This document shows, in pieces, positions 1 to 9,860 of a stretch of DNA of 37,472 bases. Source of the DNA: Sideroxydans sp. (GTDB taxonomy: Bacteria; Pseudomonadota; Gammaproteobacteria; Burkholderiales; Gallionellaceae); assembly GCA_011620315.1 (NCBI GenBank), contig WOZO01000144.1:1-37472 (forward strand), written 5' to 3'. The notes beneath the pieces were generated by a model, which ran no database searches, had not been told where the DNA came from, and worked only from the letters and a program-made list of their open reading frames with translations. The position numbers were made by a program, and so were the translations under genes. Each line of letters opens with the position of its first letter. Position 1 is the stretch's first letter.

Positions 1-5
1 GATTC

Positions 6-647
6 ATGATTGCCGATGGTCGCGAGGGGGATACGGTAGCCAAGAAGAGTCCTAGGCTGACTGCACGTGTGCATTATAGTCTGTGGGAACCTGAAACAAA
101 CTACGGATACCTCGGGACCTATCTGGGTACGCAAAAGGTGCTGACCATCGGGGCTGCCTACGATAAGCAGGATAACGCAGCCTATGCCAATTACCCTTCA
201 CGCAGTGACATAAAGAACTACAAGGCATGGACCGTAGATGCCTTCATGGAGTACCCGTCGGAAACCGGGGTCTACACCCTGTCGGGCGCTACCTTTAATT
301 ACGATACCGGCGGTGCATATAACCAGTCTCCAGATCCTCTTCTACCGGTCAACAGTGACTTGAAGGGCTATTACATCAAGGGCGGGTACATGATTCCAGG
401 ACGAGTCGGGGCTGGACGACTTCAATTCTTTGGGCGCCATGAAAAATCTGATTATGGCGTAATAGTCGGAACTGCCTCCTATCACGATCAAAGGTGGAGC
501 AGCTTGGGGGCAAACTACTATATCGACGGGCAAAAGCTGAAACTCACTGTCGAGTATGCCAAGATATCGTTCGACACCCCACATCCGACCGATCACACGC
601 TACAGGATTACTCGCAAGCCACGATGGGGCTGCAGTTTATCTTCTGA
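6..647 (+). CDS. Outer-membrane beta-barrel/porin-like protein, C-terminal part (likely continues upstream of the window)
   Basis: Alternating aromatic/polar beta-strand pattern, C-terminal Phe (GLQFIF*); reading frame is open to the window edge. Confidence 0.7.
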   Translation: MIADGREGDTVAKKSPRLTARVHYSLWEPETNYGYLGTYLGTQKVLTIGAAYDKQDNAAYANYPSRSDIKNYKAWTVDAFMEYPSETGVYTLSGATFNYDTGGAYNQSPDPLLPVNSDLKGYYIKGGYMIPGRVGAGRLQFFGRHEKSDYGVIVGTASYHDQRWSSLGANYYIDGQKLKLTVEYAKISFDTPHPTDHTLQDYSQATMGLQFIF

Positions 648-777
648 TCTTCTTGGTGGCGGACATGGTGATTCAGCCCCCGGATTTTGGTAAAGGCAAG
701 TATCATCGGCTCGTTATGGGGCGTCTTTCTGGGTGCCCAGTTTCGGTGGGGCGACCGGGAAGGGCTGGCTGTTCAAG

Positions 778-823
778 ATATGCGCACACTGCAGGACTAG
801 ATATGCGCACACTGCAGGACTAG
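778..823. repeat. Perfect 23-bp tandem duplication (atatgcgcacactgcaggactag x2)
   Basis: Two adjacent identical 23-mers at 778-800 and 801-823. Confidence 0.95.
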
Positions 824-978
824 GGGCATGGTTTGCAGATGATTTGATCGTCGCTGATGTAAGTCCTGTCGGCGCTCTGGTCGAAGCGTAGAATGCACTT
901 CGGCACGCTGGTTTAGAAGGCACTCGCGGGCTGAGTGGGGAGGGGGCAGCAACCGACTGTGCAATTTAGTGCGCTGTA

Positions 979-2313
979 ATGGATCGAGGCATCATGTACT
1001 GGTTGATTGGTGTTTTTCTGTTTTTGGCATTCGCCTATCTTGTGGTGCGCTTATGGGCTGAGATTAGCGCGCTCAAGCGTCTGGAAGCGAATATCCGGAA
1101 TGCGCGGGAGGGCTTGCTGGAGCCTGCTGCTATCGGTCGACTGGGCTGGACCTGCGCCGGACGAGCCATCAGCGAATACAACGCCACGATCTCAACGTTG
1201 CGCTGGATGTTCAAAAACGTCGAGGATTGTCAGAGCCGTTTCCACAACGAATATACCCGCAGCAGCACCATTCTTCAGAGCCTGCCAGGTGCCTTGCTAA
1301 GTCTGGACGAAGAGCTTCACGTAACCATCGCCAATCAACAGGCCGAGTCGCTTTTCGGAGCTGAAACAGAGAAGTTGATAGGTGCCAACCTGTTCGAATT
1401 GCTAAACCTGAACGAGCGCGACCGCGAATTGCTGCGCGATGCTTTTCTGTACAAATATCGCATCCGCAATCAAGATATCTCGCTCAACATACTCGGGAAG
1501 ACGCGCTTTTTCTCGCTCAATCTCGGGTTCTACAATGACAAGGAGTACGACATGGGTGGCGTGCTCATCCTGCAGGACATCACCGAATATAGGGAGTTGA
1601 TGGAAAGTCTGGCGATGAGCGAGAAACTGGTTGTGATGGGGCAACTGGCAGGCGGTGTCGCGCATGAGTTAAATACGCCTTTGGGTAACATTCTTGGTTA
1701 TGCTCAGCTTGTCGAGCGGGGTGCCTCCGCCTTGCCCGCGCTTTCCGGCTACGCACGGGTGATATCGGAGGAGGCTCAGCGCTGTTCGCGCGTCATTCAG
1801 GATCTGCTGAGATATGCTCGCCACGAGCAATGCACCGACAATACATGCGACATCAACCAACTGACTGTCGAGCTGATTGACGCATTCCTGACCTGCCGCC
1901 TCAAGCGCTATCTGATCGAAGTGCAGATGAACCTGTCCCCGGGCAGATTGGTGGCTGAAGGAAGCGGTGGGCAACTCGAGATCGTATTGACCAACCTTCT
2001 GAACAATTCAATCCAGGCACTTGACAACGTTCCCGACCCTCGGATCGTGATTGAAAGCAGGTTCGAGGCTCCCTATGCGATACTCAGCGTCACCGATAAC
2101 GGGCCAGGTGTGCCACCGGATATTCGCAATCGGGTGTTCGATCCGTTCTACACCACCAAGCCTGTCGGACAAGGCACTGGTTTGGGACTTTCCATCAGCA
2201 ACGCCATTGTGGCCAAGCAAGGCGGGTTCATCGTATATGACGGCGATTACAGCGATGGGGCCCGCTTCGTCATCAAGTTACTGGCAGTCGATATGAATCG
2301 GGTAAGACAATGA
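979..2313 (+). CDS. Membrane-anchored PAS sensor histidine kinase, NtrB-like
   Basis: N-terminal TM segment, PAS-like region, H-box GGVAHELNTPLGNILG, N-box LNNSIQAL, G-boxes DNGPGVP and GQGTGLGLSIS. Confidence 0.93.
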   Translation: MDRGIMYWLIGVFLFLAFAYLVVRLWAEISALKRLEANIRNAREGLLEPAAIGRLGWTCAGRAISEYNATISTLRWMFKNVEDCQSRFHNEYTRSSTILQSLPGALLSLDEELHVTIANQQAESLFGAETEKLIGANLFELLNLNERDRELLRDAFLYKYRIRNQDISLNILGKTRFFSLNLGFYNDKEYDMGGVLILQDITEYRELMESLAMSEKLVVMGQLAGGVAHELNTPLGNILGYAQLVERGASALPALSGYARVISEEAQRCSRVIQDLLRYARHEQCTDNTCDINQLTVELIDAFLTCRLKRYLIEVQMNLSPGRLVAEGSGGQLEIVLTNLLNNSIQALDNVPDPRIVIESRFEAPYAILSVTDNGPGVPPDIRNRVFDPFYTTKPVGQGTGLGLSISNAIVAKQGGFIVYDGDYSDGARFVIKLLAVDMNRVRQ

Positions 2314-3740
2314 GACAGGGAAAAGACATGATCGCCGGATATGGAGCCAAGCACGGCGACTACAGCCCCGTCATCTTGGTTACCGAAGATGACAAGAACA
2401 TGCGCGAGCTGATCGTCACGGTGCTGGGTGAATCGGAAATGGACTTTGATGTTGCGGCTGCCGAAAATGCACATGAGGCGATGTCCTTTCTGGAGAAACA
2501 TTGTGTGGCTGTGGTACTGACCGACCTGCGAATGCCGGGAGCCGATGGGCTGGATCTGCTGAAGTTCGTAAAAGCGCGTGATGCGTTGACACAAGTTGTG
2601 CTGGTCACAGGCTATGCGACTGTGGAATCTGCTGTTTCCGCACTCAAGGATGGGGCGTACGACTATGTCCAGAAGCCATTCGACACTGTAAAGCTGCGCT
2701 GTGTGGTTGAAAAGGCACTGGAGTTCTATCTGCTGTCGACCGAGAACGAGCGCCTGAGATTGCAGCACCGGGCTTACGAGGACGGCGGGGAGATGATCGG
2801 TCAGTCGCCGGCGAAGGAGCGAGTGGAAAAGCTCATTACTGCCGCTTCTGCGTACGATTCGAGTGTATTCGTGTTCGGAGAGAGCGGTACAGGAAAGGAA
2901 CTGGTTGCGCGCCAGATACACTTGAGAAGCAAGCGACGGGAGAAACAGTTTGTTGCGATCAATTGCGCCGCGATCCCGGAGAACCTGATCGAGAGCGAAC
3001 TGTTCGGATTTCGCAAAGGTGCATTTACCGGCGCAGAGCGAAGCAAACCGGGGCTTTTCGAAGTGGCAGAGGGCGGCACGATCTTTTTTGATGAAATCAA
3101 TAATGCCTCGATGTCGCTCCAAGCCAAACTGCTGCGTGTCGCCCAGGATGGAAGCTACTATCCCATGGGGGCGACTGAGGAGATACATGTCGATGTACGC
3201 ATCATCGCTGCCTGCAATCGACCCGTCGCCGAGCTGGTTGAAAAGGGGCAATTCCGTGAGGATCTGTTCTATCGGCTCTCGGTCATCGAGATCACAGTCC
3301 CCCCGCTGCGCGAGCGGCGTGAGGATATTGCGCTGCTGACCTATTATTTCCTGAACAAGCACACCCTCCGGCTCGACAAACACATTACCGGCGTCAGCAC
3401 TGCGGTATTGGGTGCATTGATGCGCTACGAATGGCTTGGCAACATAAGGGAACTTGAAAACGTGATTCAGAGGATGATCATTCTGACCGAGTCAGAACAG
3501 ATCGATATCGATGTGCTTCCGCCCCGCTTGCTGGAACAGAAGGAAGTGCGCGGGCGGACGATGGATTACCTGCCCCCTCAGAGTCTGGATGATGTTGAAG
3601 CCTATTTCATTCGCAAGACTTTGCGGGAGACACGGGGTGACCGCTCACTGGCTGCGGAGATCCTTGGTATCGATAAGTCCACCTTGTGGCGAAAGGTTAA
3701 GCGCTACAGTATCGAAGAGTCAGAGTTCGTCGAGAAGTAG
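2310..3740 (+). CDS. Sigma-54-dependent response regulator, NtrC family
   Basis: Receiver domain (VLTDLRMPGADGL), Walker A GESGTGKE, GAFTGA loop, C-terminal Fis-type HTH (LAAEILGIDKSTLWRKVKRY); ATGA overlap with the kinase gene. Confidence 0.95.
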   Translation: MRQGKDMIAGYGAKHGDYSPVILVTEDDKNMRELIVTVLGESEMDFDVAAAENAHEAMSFLEKHCVAVVLTDLRMPGADGLDLLKFVKARDALTQVVLVTGYATVESAVSALKDGAYDYVQKPFDTVKLRCVVEKALEFYLLSTENERLRLQHRAYEDGGEMIGQSPAKERVEKLITAASAYDSSVFVFGESGTGKELVARQIHLRSKRREKQFVAINCAAIPENLIESELFGFRKGAFTGAERSKPGLFEVAEGGTIFFDEINNASMSLQAKLLRVAQDGSYYPMGATEEIHVDVRIIAACNRPVAELVEKGQFREDLFYRLSVIEITVPPLRERREDIALLTYYFLNKHTLRLDKHITGVSTAVLGALMRYEWLGNIRELENVIQRMIILTESEQIDIDVLPPRLLEQKEVRGRTMDYLPPQSLDDVEAYFIRKTLRETRGDRSLAAEILGIDKSTLWRKVKRYSIEESEFVEK

Positions 3741-3964
3741 ACCACATAGATGAATTGCTATTTGCAAAGGCTTCACAGAAGATCGATTGCCATGGATTCA
3801 GCATGTTGGTCGGTCATGCGAGCCATTGGGGGTTCGATAGCATGCCCCGCGACGCAAAAGCGGATTCTCGCTTGCACTTCCTTGCTGAGCGCCCGCTACG
3901 GCTGATCGATCACCTATAAGCTTTCACCCCGCCACTCACCGAGTGACAGGTCTCTAGCACCAAC

Positions 3965-5854
3965 TCAGGCAACAAATCCTTTCTTCTTCAGCGTCTCGAT
4001 GATCTCGTTGATCACACCCGGATCGTCGATGGTGGACGGTACGTTGTATTCCTTGCCGTTGACGATGCCGTTCAGCGTCTTGCGCAAGGTCTTGCCGGAA
4101 CGGGTCTTGGGCAGGCGTTTCAATATCACCGAGTCCTTGTAGCAGGCGATGGCGCCGATGTGTTCGCGGATGTTGGCGACGAGTTCTTTTTGCAGCACGG
4201 TTTCCTCGATGCTGACTCCGGATTTGAGCACCACCAGGCCCATCGGCACCTGGCCTTTGAGCTCATCGTCGCGTGCAATGACGGCGCATTCGGCCACCAA
4301 GGGATGACCTGCCACCACTTCCTCGATCTCGCCGGTGGACAGGCGGTGTCCTGCCACGTTGATCACGTCGTCCACGCGGCCCATCACGAACACATAGCCT
4401 TCGTCGTCGATGTAACCGCCGTCGCCGGTGGTGTAGTAGCCGGGCAGGAATTGCAAATAGCTGTCGCGGAATTTGAAGTCGTCACCCCACACGCGGTTCA
4501 TGCAGGAGGGCGGCAGCGGCAGCCTGATGGCGATGTAGCCCTGCTCATTGCGCGCCAGTTGCTTGCCGTTCTCGTCGAGGATGCGCACGTCGAAGCCCGG
4601 TGTGGGCAGGGTGGAGGAACCGAGCTTCACCGGCTTGGGTTCCACGCCCCACAGGTTGGCGGTGATGCCCCAGCCGGTCTCGGTCTGCCACCAGTGGTCG
4701 ACCACGGTCTTGCCGCTCTTTTCGGTGAGCCATTCCTGCGTGGGCGGGTCGAGGCGTTCGCCTGCCGAGAAGATCACTTGCAGGCTCGACAGGTCGTACG
4801 GTTTCATCAGCAGCGCATCGGGGTCTTCTTTCTTCACCGCACGGAACGCGGTGGGCGCGGTGAAGAACGACTTCACCTTGTACTCGGAGATGATGCGCCA
4901 CAGCGCGCCGGCGTCCGGCGTCATGATCGGTTTTCCTTCGTAGACTATCGTGGTGCAGCCGTGCAGCAGCGGGCCATAGACGATGTAGGAGTGACCGACC
5001 ACCCAGCCAACATCTGACGCGGCCCAGAACACATCGCCCGCTTCCACGTTGTAGATGGACTTCATGCTGTAGTTGAGCGCCACGGCATGGCCGCCGTTCT
5101 CGCGCACCACGCCTTTGGGTTTGCCGGTGGTGCCGGAGGTGTAGAGGATGTATAGCGGGTCGCTGCCTTTCACCGGCGTGCAGTCCACTGCTTTGGATTT
5201 TTCCAGCAGCGATGACCAATCGTGGTCGCGACCTTCGATCATGCTCGCAGTCGCTTGCGGACGTTGCAGCACCAGGCAGCTCTGCGGTTTGTGTTTAGCC
5301 AGTTCGAAGGCTTTGTCCACCAGCGGTTTGTACTCGATGACCTTCTTCACTTCGATGCCGCAGGAAGCGGTCATGATCACTTTGGGGGTGGCGTCGTCGA
5401 TGCGCACCGCCAGCTCGGGCGGCGCGAAACCGCCGAACACCACCGAGTGGATCGCGCCCAGTCGCGCCACCGCCAGCATGGCGACCACGGCCTCCTGGAT
5501 CATCGGCATGTAGATGATGACGCGGTCGCCCTTGACCACACCGAGGTCGGCCAGCATGCCCGCCGTGCGTGCGACTTGGTCGGTCAGCTCGGCATAAGTA
5601 ATCTTCGTTTTCGTATTGGTGACGGGAGAGTCGTAGATGATCGCAGTCTGCTCGCCGCGGCCGTTCTTCACGTGATAGTCGAGCGCCATGTAGCAGGTGT
5701 TCATCTCGCCGTCGGCGAACCAGTGGCCGATGCCGTCAGCGTCGGTGCTCAATATCTGCTGCGGGAATTTGTACCACTCCAGCAACTTGGCCTGGTCGCC
5801 CCAGAAGCCCTCCGGATCATTCATCGAACGGTCGTACTCTGATTGGTAACTCAT
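3965..5854 (-). CDS. prpE: Propionate-CoA ligase
   Basis: AMP-binding motif YTSGTTGKPKG, ACS-type C-terminus (KTRSGKTLRK). Start moved from ORF 6001 to MSYQSEYDRS at 5854, preceded by AGGGAGGAG. Confidence 0.95.
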   Translation of the reverse strand: MSYQSEYDRSMNDPEGFWGDQAKLLEWYKFPQQILSTDADGIGHWFADGEMNTCYMALDYHVKNGRGEQTAIIYDSPVTNTKTKITYAELTDQVARTAGMLADLGVVKGDRVIIYMPMIQEAVVAMLAVARLGAIHSVVFGGFAPPELAVRIDDATPKVIMTASCGIEVKKVIEYKPLVDKAFELAKHKPQSCLVLQRPQATASMIEGRDHDWSSLLEKSKAVDCTPVKGSDPLYILYTSGTTGKPKGVVRENGGHAVALNYSMKSIYNVEAGDVFWAASDVGWVVGHSYIVYGPLLHGCTTIVYEGKPIMTPDAGALWRIISEYKVKSFFTAPTAFRAVKKEDPDALLMKPYDLSSLQVIFSAGERLDPPTQEWLTEKSGKTVVDHWWQTETGWGITANLWGVEPKPVKLGSSTLPTPGFDVRILDENGKQLARNEQGYIAIRLPLPPSCMNRVWGDDFKFRDSYLQFLPGYYTTGDGGYIDDEGYVFVMGRVDDVINVAGHRLSTGEIEEVVAGHPLVAECAVIARDDELKGQVPMGLVVLKSGVSIEETVLQKELVANIREHIGAIACYKDSVILKRLPKTRSGKTLRKTLNGIVNGKEYNVPSTIDDPGVINEIIETLKKKGFVA

Positions 5855-5916
5855 TTCGACTCCTCCCTGATAGTGCAGCCCATGCGGGCAAACAAAGTTA
5901 TTCGGTTGAAACGAAT

Positions 5917-7104
5917 CTAAAAACTGTCTCCCGGAACATGCACCCAGCCTTCCATCAGCACGCGCGCGCTGCGGCTCATGGTGACTTTCTCGACCTTCCA
6001 CTCGCCGCCGTTGTTGCTGGCGGCCGCACCGACTCGTAATGTACCGGAGGGATGGCCGAACTTCACCACATCGCGTTCACCGCCGCCCGCGGCCAGATTC
6101 ACCAGCGTGCCGGGGATCGCTGCGGCCGTGCCGATGGCGACCGCTGCCGTGCCCATCATGGCATGGTGCAGTTTGCCCATCGACAGGGCGCGCACCAGCA
6201 GATCGACTTCGGAAGCGCTGATCTTCTTGCCGCTTGATGCCACATGGTCGACGGGTGGCGCAACAAACGCGACCTTCGGGGTGTGCTGCCGGGTCGCGGC
6301 TTCTTCCGGGGTTTTGATCAAACCCATGCGCAATGCACCAGCCACGCGGATCTTTTCGAAACGCGCCAGCGCTGCAGGGTCGGTGTTGATGGCTTCGCGC
6401 AGTTCGGTACCGGTGTAGCCGATATCCTTTGCATTCACGAATACGGTCGGGATACCGGCGGTGATCATGGTGGCCGGGAAACTGCCGACACCGGGGACAT
6501 CGAGCTGGTCGACCAGATTGCCGGTCGGGAACAGGCTGCCGCCTTCTTCACTGTCATCGGAGGGGTCCATGAACTCCAGCACGATCTCCGCTGCAGGGAA
6601 GGTCACGCCGTCCAGTTCGAAATCACCTGTCTCCTGCACCTGACCGTTGCTGACCGGCACATGCGCGATGATGGTCTTGCTGATGTTGGCCTGCCAGATG
6701 CGTACGGTGCAGACGCCCTCTTTAAGACGCGCGGCATCGATATATCCGGCATGGATCGCGAAAGCGCCTGCGCCTGTGGAGAGGTTGCCGCAGTTGCCGC
6801 TCCAGTCGACGAAGTCCTTGTCGATGGAGACCTGGCCGTAGAGGTAATCCACATCATGGTCGGGGCGAGTGCTCTTGGCCAGGATCACGCACTTGCTGGT
6901 ACTGGAGGTCGCGCCCCCCATGCCGTCGATCTGTGCGGCGTAGGGGTCTGGGCTGCCGATCACGCGCTGGAACAATTTGTCGCGCGCCTTGCCGGGGACC
7001 TGCGCGGCTTGCGGCAAGTCTTCCAGGCGGAAGAACACCCCCTTGGAAGTGCCGCCGCGCATATACGTGGCGGGGATCCTGATCTGCTGTGCTTGGGCCA
7101 TCAT
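5917..7104 (-). CDS. prpF: 2-methylaconitate cis-trans isomerase PrpF
   Basis: PrpF motifs (IPATYMRGGTSKGVFF, GSPDPYAAQIDGMGGATSSTSK); ATGA overlap with acnD. Confidence 0.95.
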   Translation of the reverse strand: MMAQAQQIRIPATYMRGGTSKGVFFRLEDLPQAAQVPGKARDKLFQRVIGSPDPYAAQIDGMGGATSSTSKCVILAKSTRPDHDVDYLYGQVSIDKDFVDWSGNCGNLSTGAGAFAIHAGYIDAARLKEGVCTVRIWQANISKTIIAHVPVSNGQVQETGDFELDGVTFPAAEIVLEFMDPSDDSEEGGSLFPTGNLVDQLDVPGVGSFPATMITAGIPTVFVNAKDIGYTGTELREAINTDPAALARFEKIRVAGALRMGLIKTPEEAATRQHTPKVAFVAPPVDHVASSGKKISASEVDLLVRALSMGKLHHAMMGTAAVAIGTAAAIPGTLVNLAAGGGERDVVKFGHPSGTLRVGAAASNNGGEWKVEKVTMSRSARVLMEGWVHVPGDSF

Positions 7105-9707
7105 GCCGCTCCTTCGAGGAAGTCCTGCGCAAAGCGTTGCAGTACACCGCCCGCCTTGTAGACACGCACTTCGGCAGCGGTATCCAGACGGCAGGTGACC
7201 GGGATGCGCACCGAAGCACCATTCCTGCGGTGCATGATCACGGTCAGTTTTGCGCGCGGCGTGATGTCGCCTTCCACATCATAGGTCTCGCTACCGTCGA
7301 TGGCGTAAGTCTTGCGCGTATCGCCCGCCTTGAACTCCAGCGGCAGCACGCCCATGCCGACCAAATTGGTGCGGTGGATGCGCTCGAAACCTTCCGCAAC
7401 GATGACTTCCACACCGGCCAGACGCACGCCTTTGGCTGCCCAGTCGCGCGAAGAGCCCTGACCGTAGTCGGCGCCCGCGATGATGATCAGGTTCTGCTTG
7501 CGCTCCATGTAAGTCTCGATGGCTTCCCACATGCGCATCACCTTGCCGTCCGGTTCGACGCGGGCGAGGGAGCCTTTCTTTACCTCACCATCGAGCACGG
7601 CCATCTCGTTGACCAATTGCGGATTGGCAAACGTGGCGCGTTGCGCGGTGAGGTGGTCGCCGCGGTGCGTCGCATAGGAGTTGAAGTCCTCTTCCGGCAG
7701 GCCCATCTTCGCCAGATATTCACCGGCAGCAGAGTCGAGCAGGATCGCGTTCGAAGGCGACAAGTGGTCGGTGGTGATGTTGTCCGGCAATACGGCAAGC
7801 GGACGCATTCCCTTCATCGTGCGAACACCTGCCAGTGCGCCTTCCCAATACGGCGGACGACGGATGTAGGTGGACTTTGGCCGCCAGTCGTACAACGGGC
7901 ACTTCGCCGCTTCGATCACGCCCAGATCGAACATCGGGTTGTAGACCTGCTTGAACTGTTCCGGCTTCACGCTGGACGCAACGATCGCGTCGATCTCTTC
8001 GTCGGCAGGCCAGATGTCTTTCAGCGTGACTGGCTTGCCGGACTTGTCCGTGCCCAGTGCATCTTGTTCGATATCGAAGCGCACCGTACCCGCGATGGCG
8101 TAAGCGACCACCAGCGGCGGGGAAGCCAGGAAGGCCTGCTTCGCATACGGGTGGATACGACCGTCGAAGTTGCGGTTGCCGGACAGTACGGCGGTGGCGC
8201 ACAGGTCGCGGTCTATGATCTCCTGCTGGATCTTGGGATCGAGTGCGCCGGACATGCCGTTACACGTGGTGCAGGCGAAGCCGACGATGCCGAAGCCCAG
8301 TTTCTCCAGTTCCGTCAGCAGGCCCGCTTCTTTCAGGTAAAGCTCGGCGACTTTGGAGCCGGGCGCAAAAGAAGTCTTGACCCAGGGCTTGCGCAGCAGA
8401 CCCAGCGCGTTGGCTTTCTTCGCCAGCAGAGCCGCTGCCACCACGTTGCGCGGGTTGGAGGTGTTGGTGCAGGAAGTGATGGCCGCGATGATGACCGCGC
8501 CATCCGGCATCAGGCCTTGCGCTTCTTCGGCCTTGCCCGCAGCCAGCTTGGTTTCGTCGGCGATGCCGCGCTCATGCAGGGCGGACGTCGGCAGACGACG
8601 GTGAGGGTTGGACGGGCCGGCCATATTGCGCACCACGCTGGACAGATCGAAGTTCAGCACGCGCTCGTATTCGGCGGCAACCATCTGGTCCGCCCACAGG
8701 CCGGTGGTCTTGGCATAGTTCTCCACGAGGGCGACCTGCTCGGGCTCGCGGCCGGTCAGCTTCAGGTAGGTGATGGTCTGCGCGTCGATGTAGAACATCG
8801 CCGCCGTCGCTCCGTATTCCGGGCACATGTTGGAGATGGTCGCTCGGTCGCCGATGCTGAGGCTGTCCGCACCCGCGCCGAAGAATTCGACCCAGGCGCC
8901 AACCACTTTTTCCATGCGCAAAAACTCGGTCAGCGCCAGCACGATGTCGGTGGCGGTGATGCCGGGCTGCCGCTTGCCGACCAGCTTGACGCCGACGATG
9001 TCCGGCAGGCGCATCATGGAAGGCAAGCCCAGCATGACGGTCTCCGCTTCCAGACCGCCAACACCAATCGCGATCACGCCGAGGGCATCGACATGCGGCG
9101 TGTGCGAGTCGGTGCCCACGCAGGTATCGGGGAAGGCAACGCCGTCGCGCGCCTGGATCACCGGCGACATCTTCTCCAGATTGATCTGGTGCATGATGCC
9201 GTTGCCGGCCGGGATCACGTCAACATTCTTGAACGCGGTCTTGGTCCACTCGATGAAATGGAAACGGTCCTCGTTGCGACGGTCTTCGATCTCGCGGTTC
9301 TTGCGGAATGCATCCTTGTCGAAGCCGGCCGCTTCCACGGCTAGCGAGTGATCGACGATTAACTGCGTCGGCACCACCGGGTTGATCAAGGCCGGGTCAC
9401 CGCCCCGGTCGGTGATCGCGTCACGCAGACCGGCGAGGTCCACCAGGGCGGTCTGGCCGAGGATGTCGTGGCACACCACACGTGCGGGATACCAGGGGAA
9501 ATCGAGATCGTTCTTGCGCTCGATGAGTTGTTTCAGCGCATCGGTCAACGCTTCCGGTTCGCAGCGGCGCACCAGTTGTTCTGCCAGCACTTTGGAAGTG
9601 TAGGGCAGCTTGGCATAAGCGCCGGACTGGATGGCTTCGACTGCCGCTCGGGTGTCGAAGAAGTCCAGCTTGGTTCCGGCCAAGTGCTTGCGGTATGCGG
9701 TATTCAT
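7101..9707 (-). CDS. acnD: Fe/S-dependent 2-methylcitrate dehydratase AcnD
   Basis: 868-aa aconitase-type protein (TSCTNTSNPRN, ACTTCNGMSGALDP, DYGQGSSRDWAAKG) next to prpF. Confidence 0.95.
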   Translation of the reverse strand: MNTAYRKHLAGTKLDFFDTRAAVEAIQSGAYAKLPYTSKVLAEQLVRRCEPEALTDALKQLIERKNDLDFPWYPARVVCHDILGQTALVDLAGLRDAITDRGGDPALINPVVPTQLIVDHSLAVEAAGFDKDAFRKNREIEDRRNEDRFHFIEWTKTAFKNVDVIPAGNGIMHQINLEKMSPVIQARDGVAFPDTCVGTDSHTPHVDALGVIAIGVGGLEAETVMLGLPSMMRLPDIVGVKLVGKRQPGITATDIVLALTEFLRMEKVVGAWVEFFGAGADSLSIGDRATISNMCPEYGATAAMFYIDAQTITYLKLTGREPEQVALVENYAKTTGLWADQMVAAEYERVLNFDLSSVVRNMAGPSNPHRRLPTSALHERGIADETKLAAGKAEEAQGLMPDGAVIIAAITSCTNTSNPRNVVAAALLAKKANALGLLRKPWVKTSFAPGSKVAELYLKEAGLLTELEKLGFGIVGFACTTCNGMSGALDPKIQQEIIDRDLCATAVLSGNRNFDGRIHPYAKQAFLASPPLVVAYAIAGTVRFDIEQDALGTDKSGKPVTLKDIWPADEEIDAIVASSVKPEQFKQVYNPMFDLGVIEAAKCPLYDWRPKSTYIRRPPYWEGALAGVRTMKGMRPLAVLPDNITTDHLSPSNAILLDSAAGEYLAKMGLPEEDFNSYATHRGDHLTAQRATFANPQLVNEMAVLDGEVKKGSLARVEPDGKVMRMWEAIETYMERKQNLIIIAGADYGQGSSRDWAAKGVRLAGVEVIVAEGFERIHRTNLVGMGVLPLEFKAGDTRKTYAIDGSETYDVEGDITPRAKLTVIMHRRNGASVRIPVTCRLDTAAEVRVYKAGGVLQRFAQDFLEGAA

Positions 9708-9739
9708 GATGTCTTTCTGGCTAAAGTCAAAAGCTATTT

Positions 9740-9843
9740 GCCACAGAGAACACAGAGCACACAGAGATGGAAGGTTAAGGCCTTCAACGCGCCGCTCTGA
9801 TTGTTTATGCTGTTTTCTCTGTGACCTCTGTGTTCTCTGTGGC
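9740..9843. repeat. Long imperfect inverted repeat of CACAGAG type between prpC and acnD
   Basis: gccacagagaacacagagcacacagag (9740-9766) versus ctctgtgacctctgtgttctctgtggc (ending 9843). Confidence 0.9.
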
Positions 9844-9860
9844 TAAATTGTTTTCAGGTT

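Noticed and set aside
826-925. Minus-strand mini-ORF (VPKCILRFDQSADRTYISDDQIICKPCP)
   Set aside because: Cys pattern is suggestive, but only ~28 codons with a GTG start and no RBS; cannot be supported.
900-978. Sigma-54 (-24/-12) promoter before the histidine kinase gene
   Set aside because: Only a partial GGCACG element without the matching TTGC at correct spacing.
7089-9344. 751-aa plus-strand ORF antisense to acnD (and similar long ORFs at 4160-5017, 6244-7161, 9945-10991, 23918-24895, 25810-26937)
   Set aside because: Composition (His/Arg/Asp/Gly-rich) and exact antisense position to strongly supported genes mark them as GC-rich shadow ORFs.
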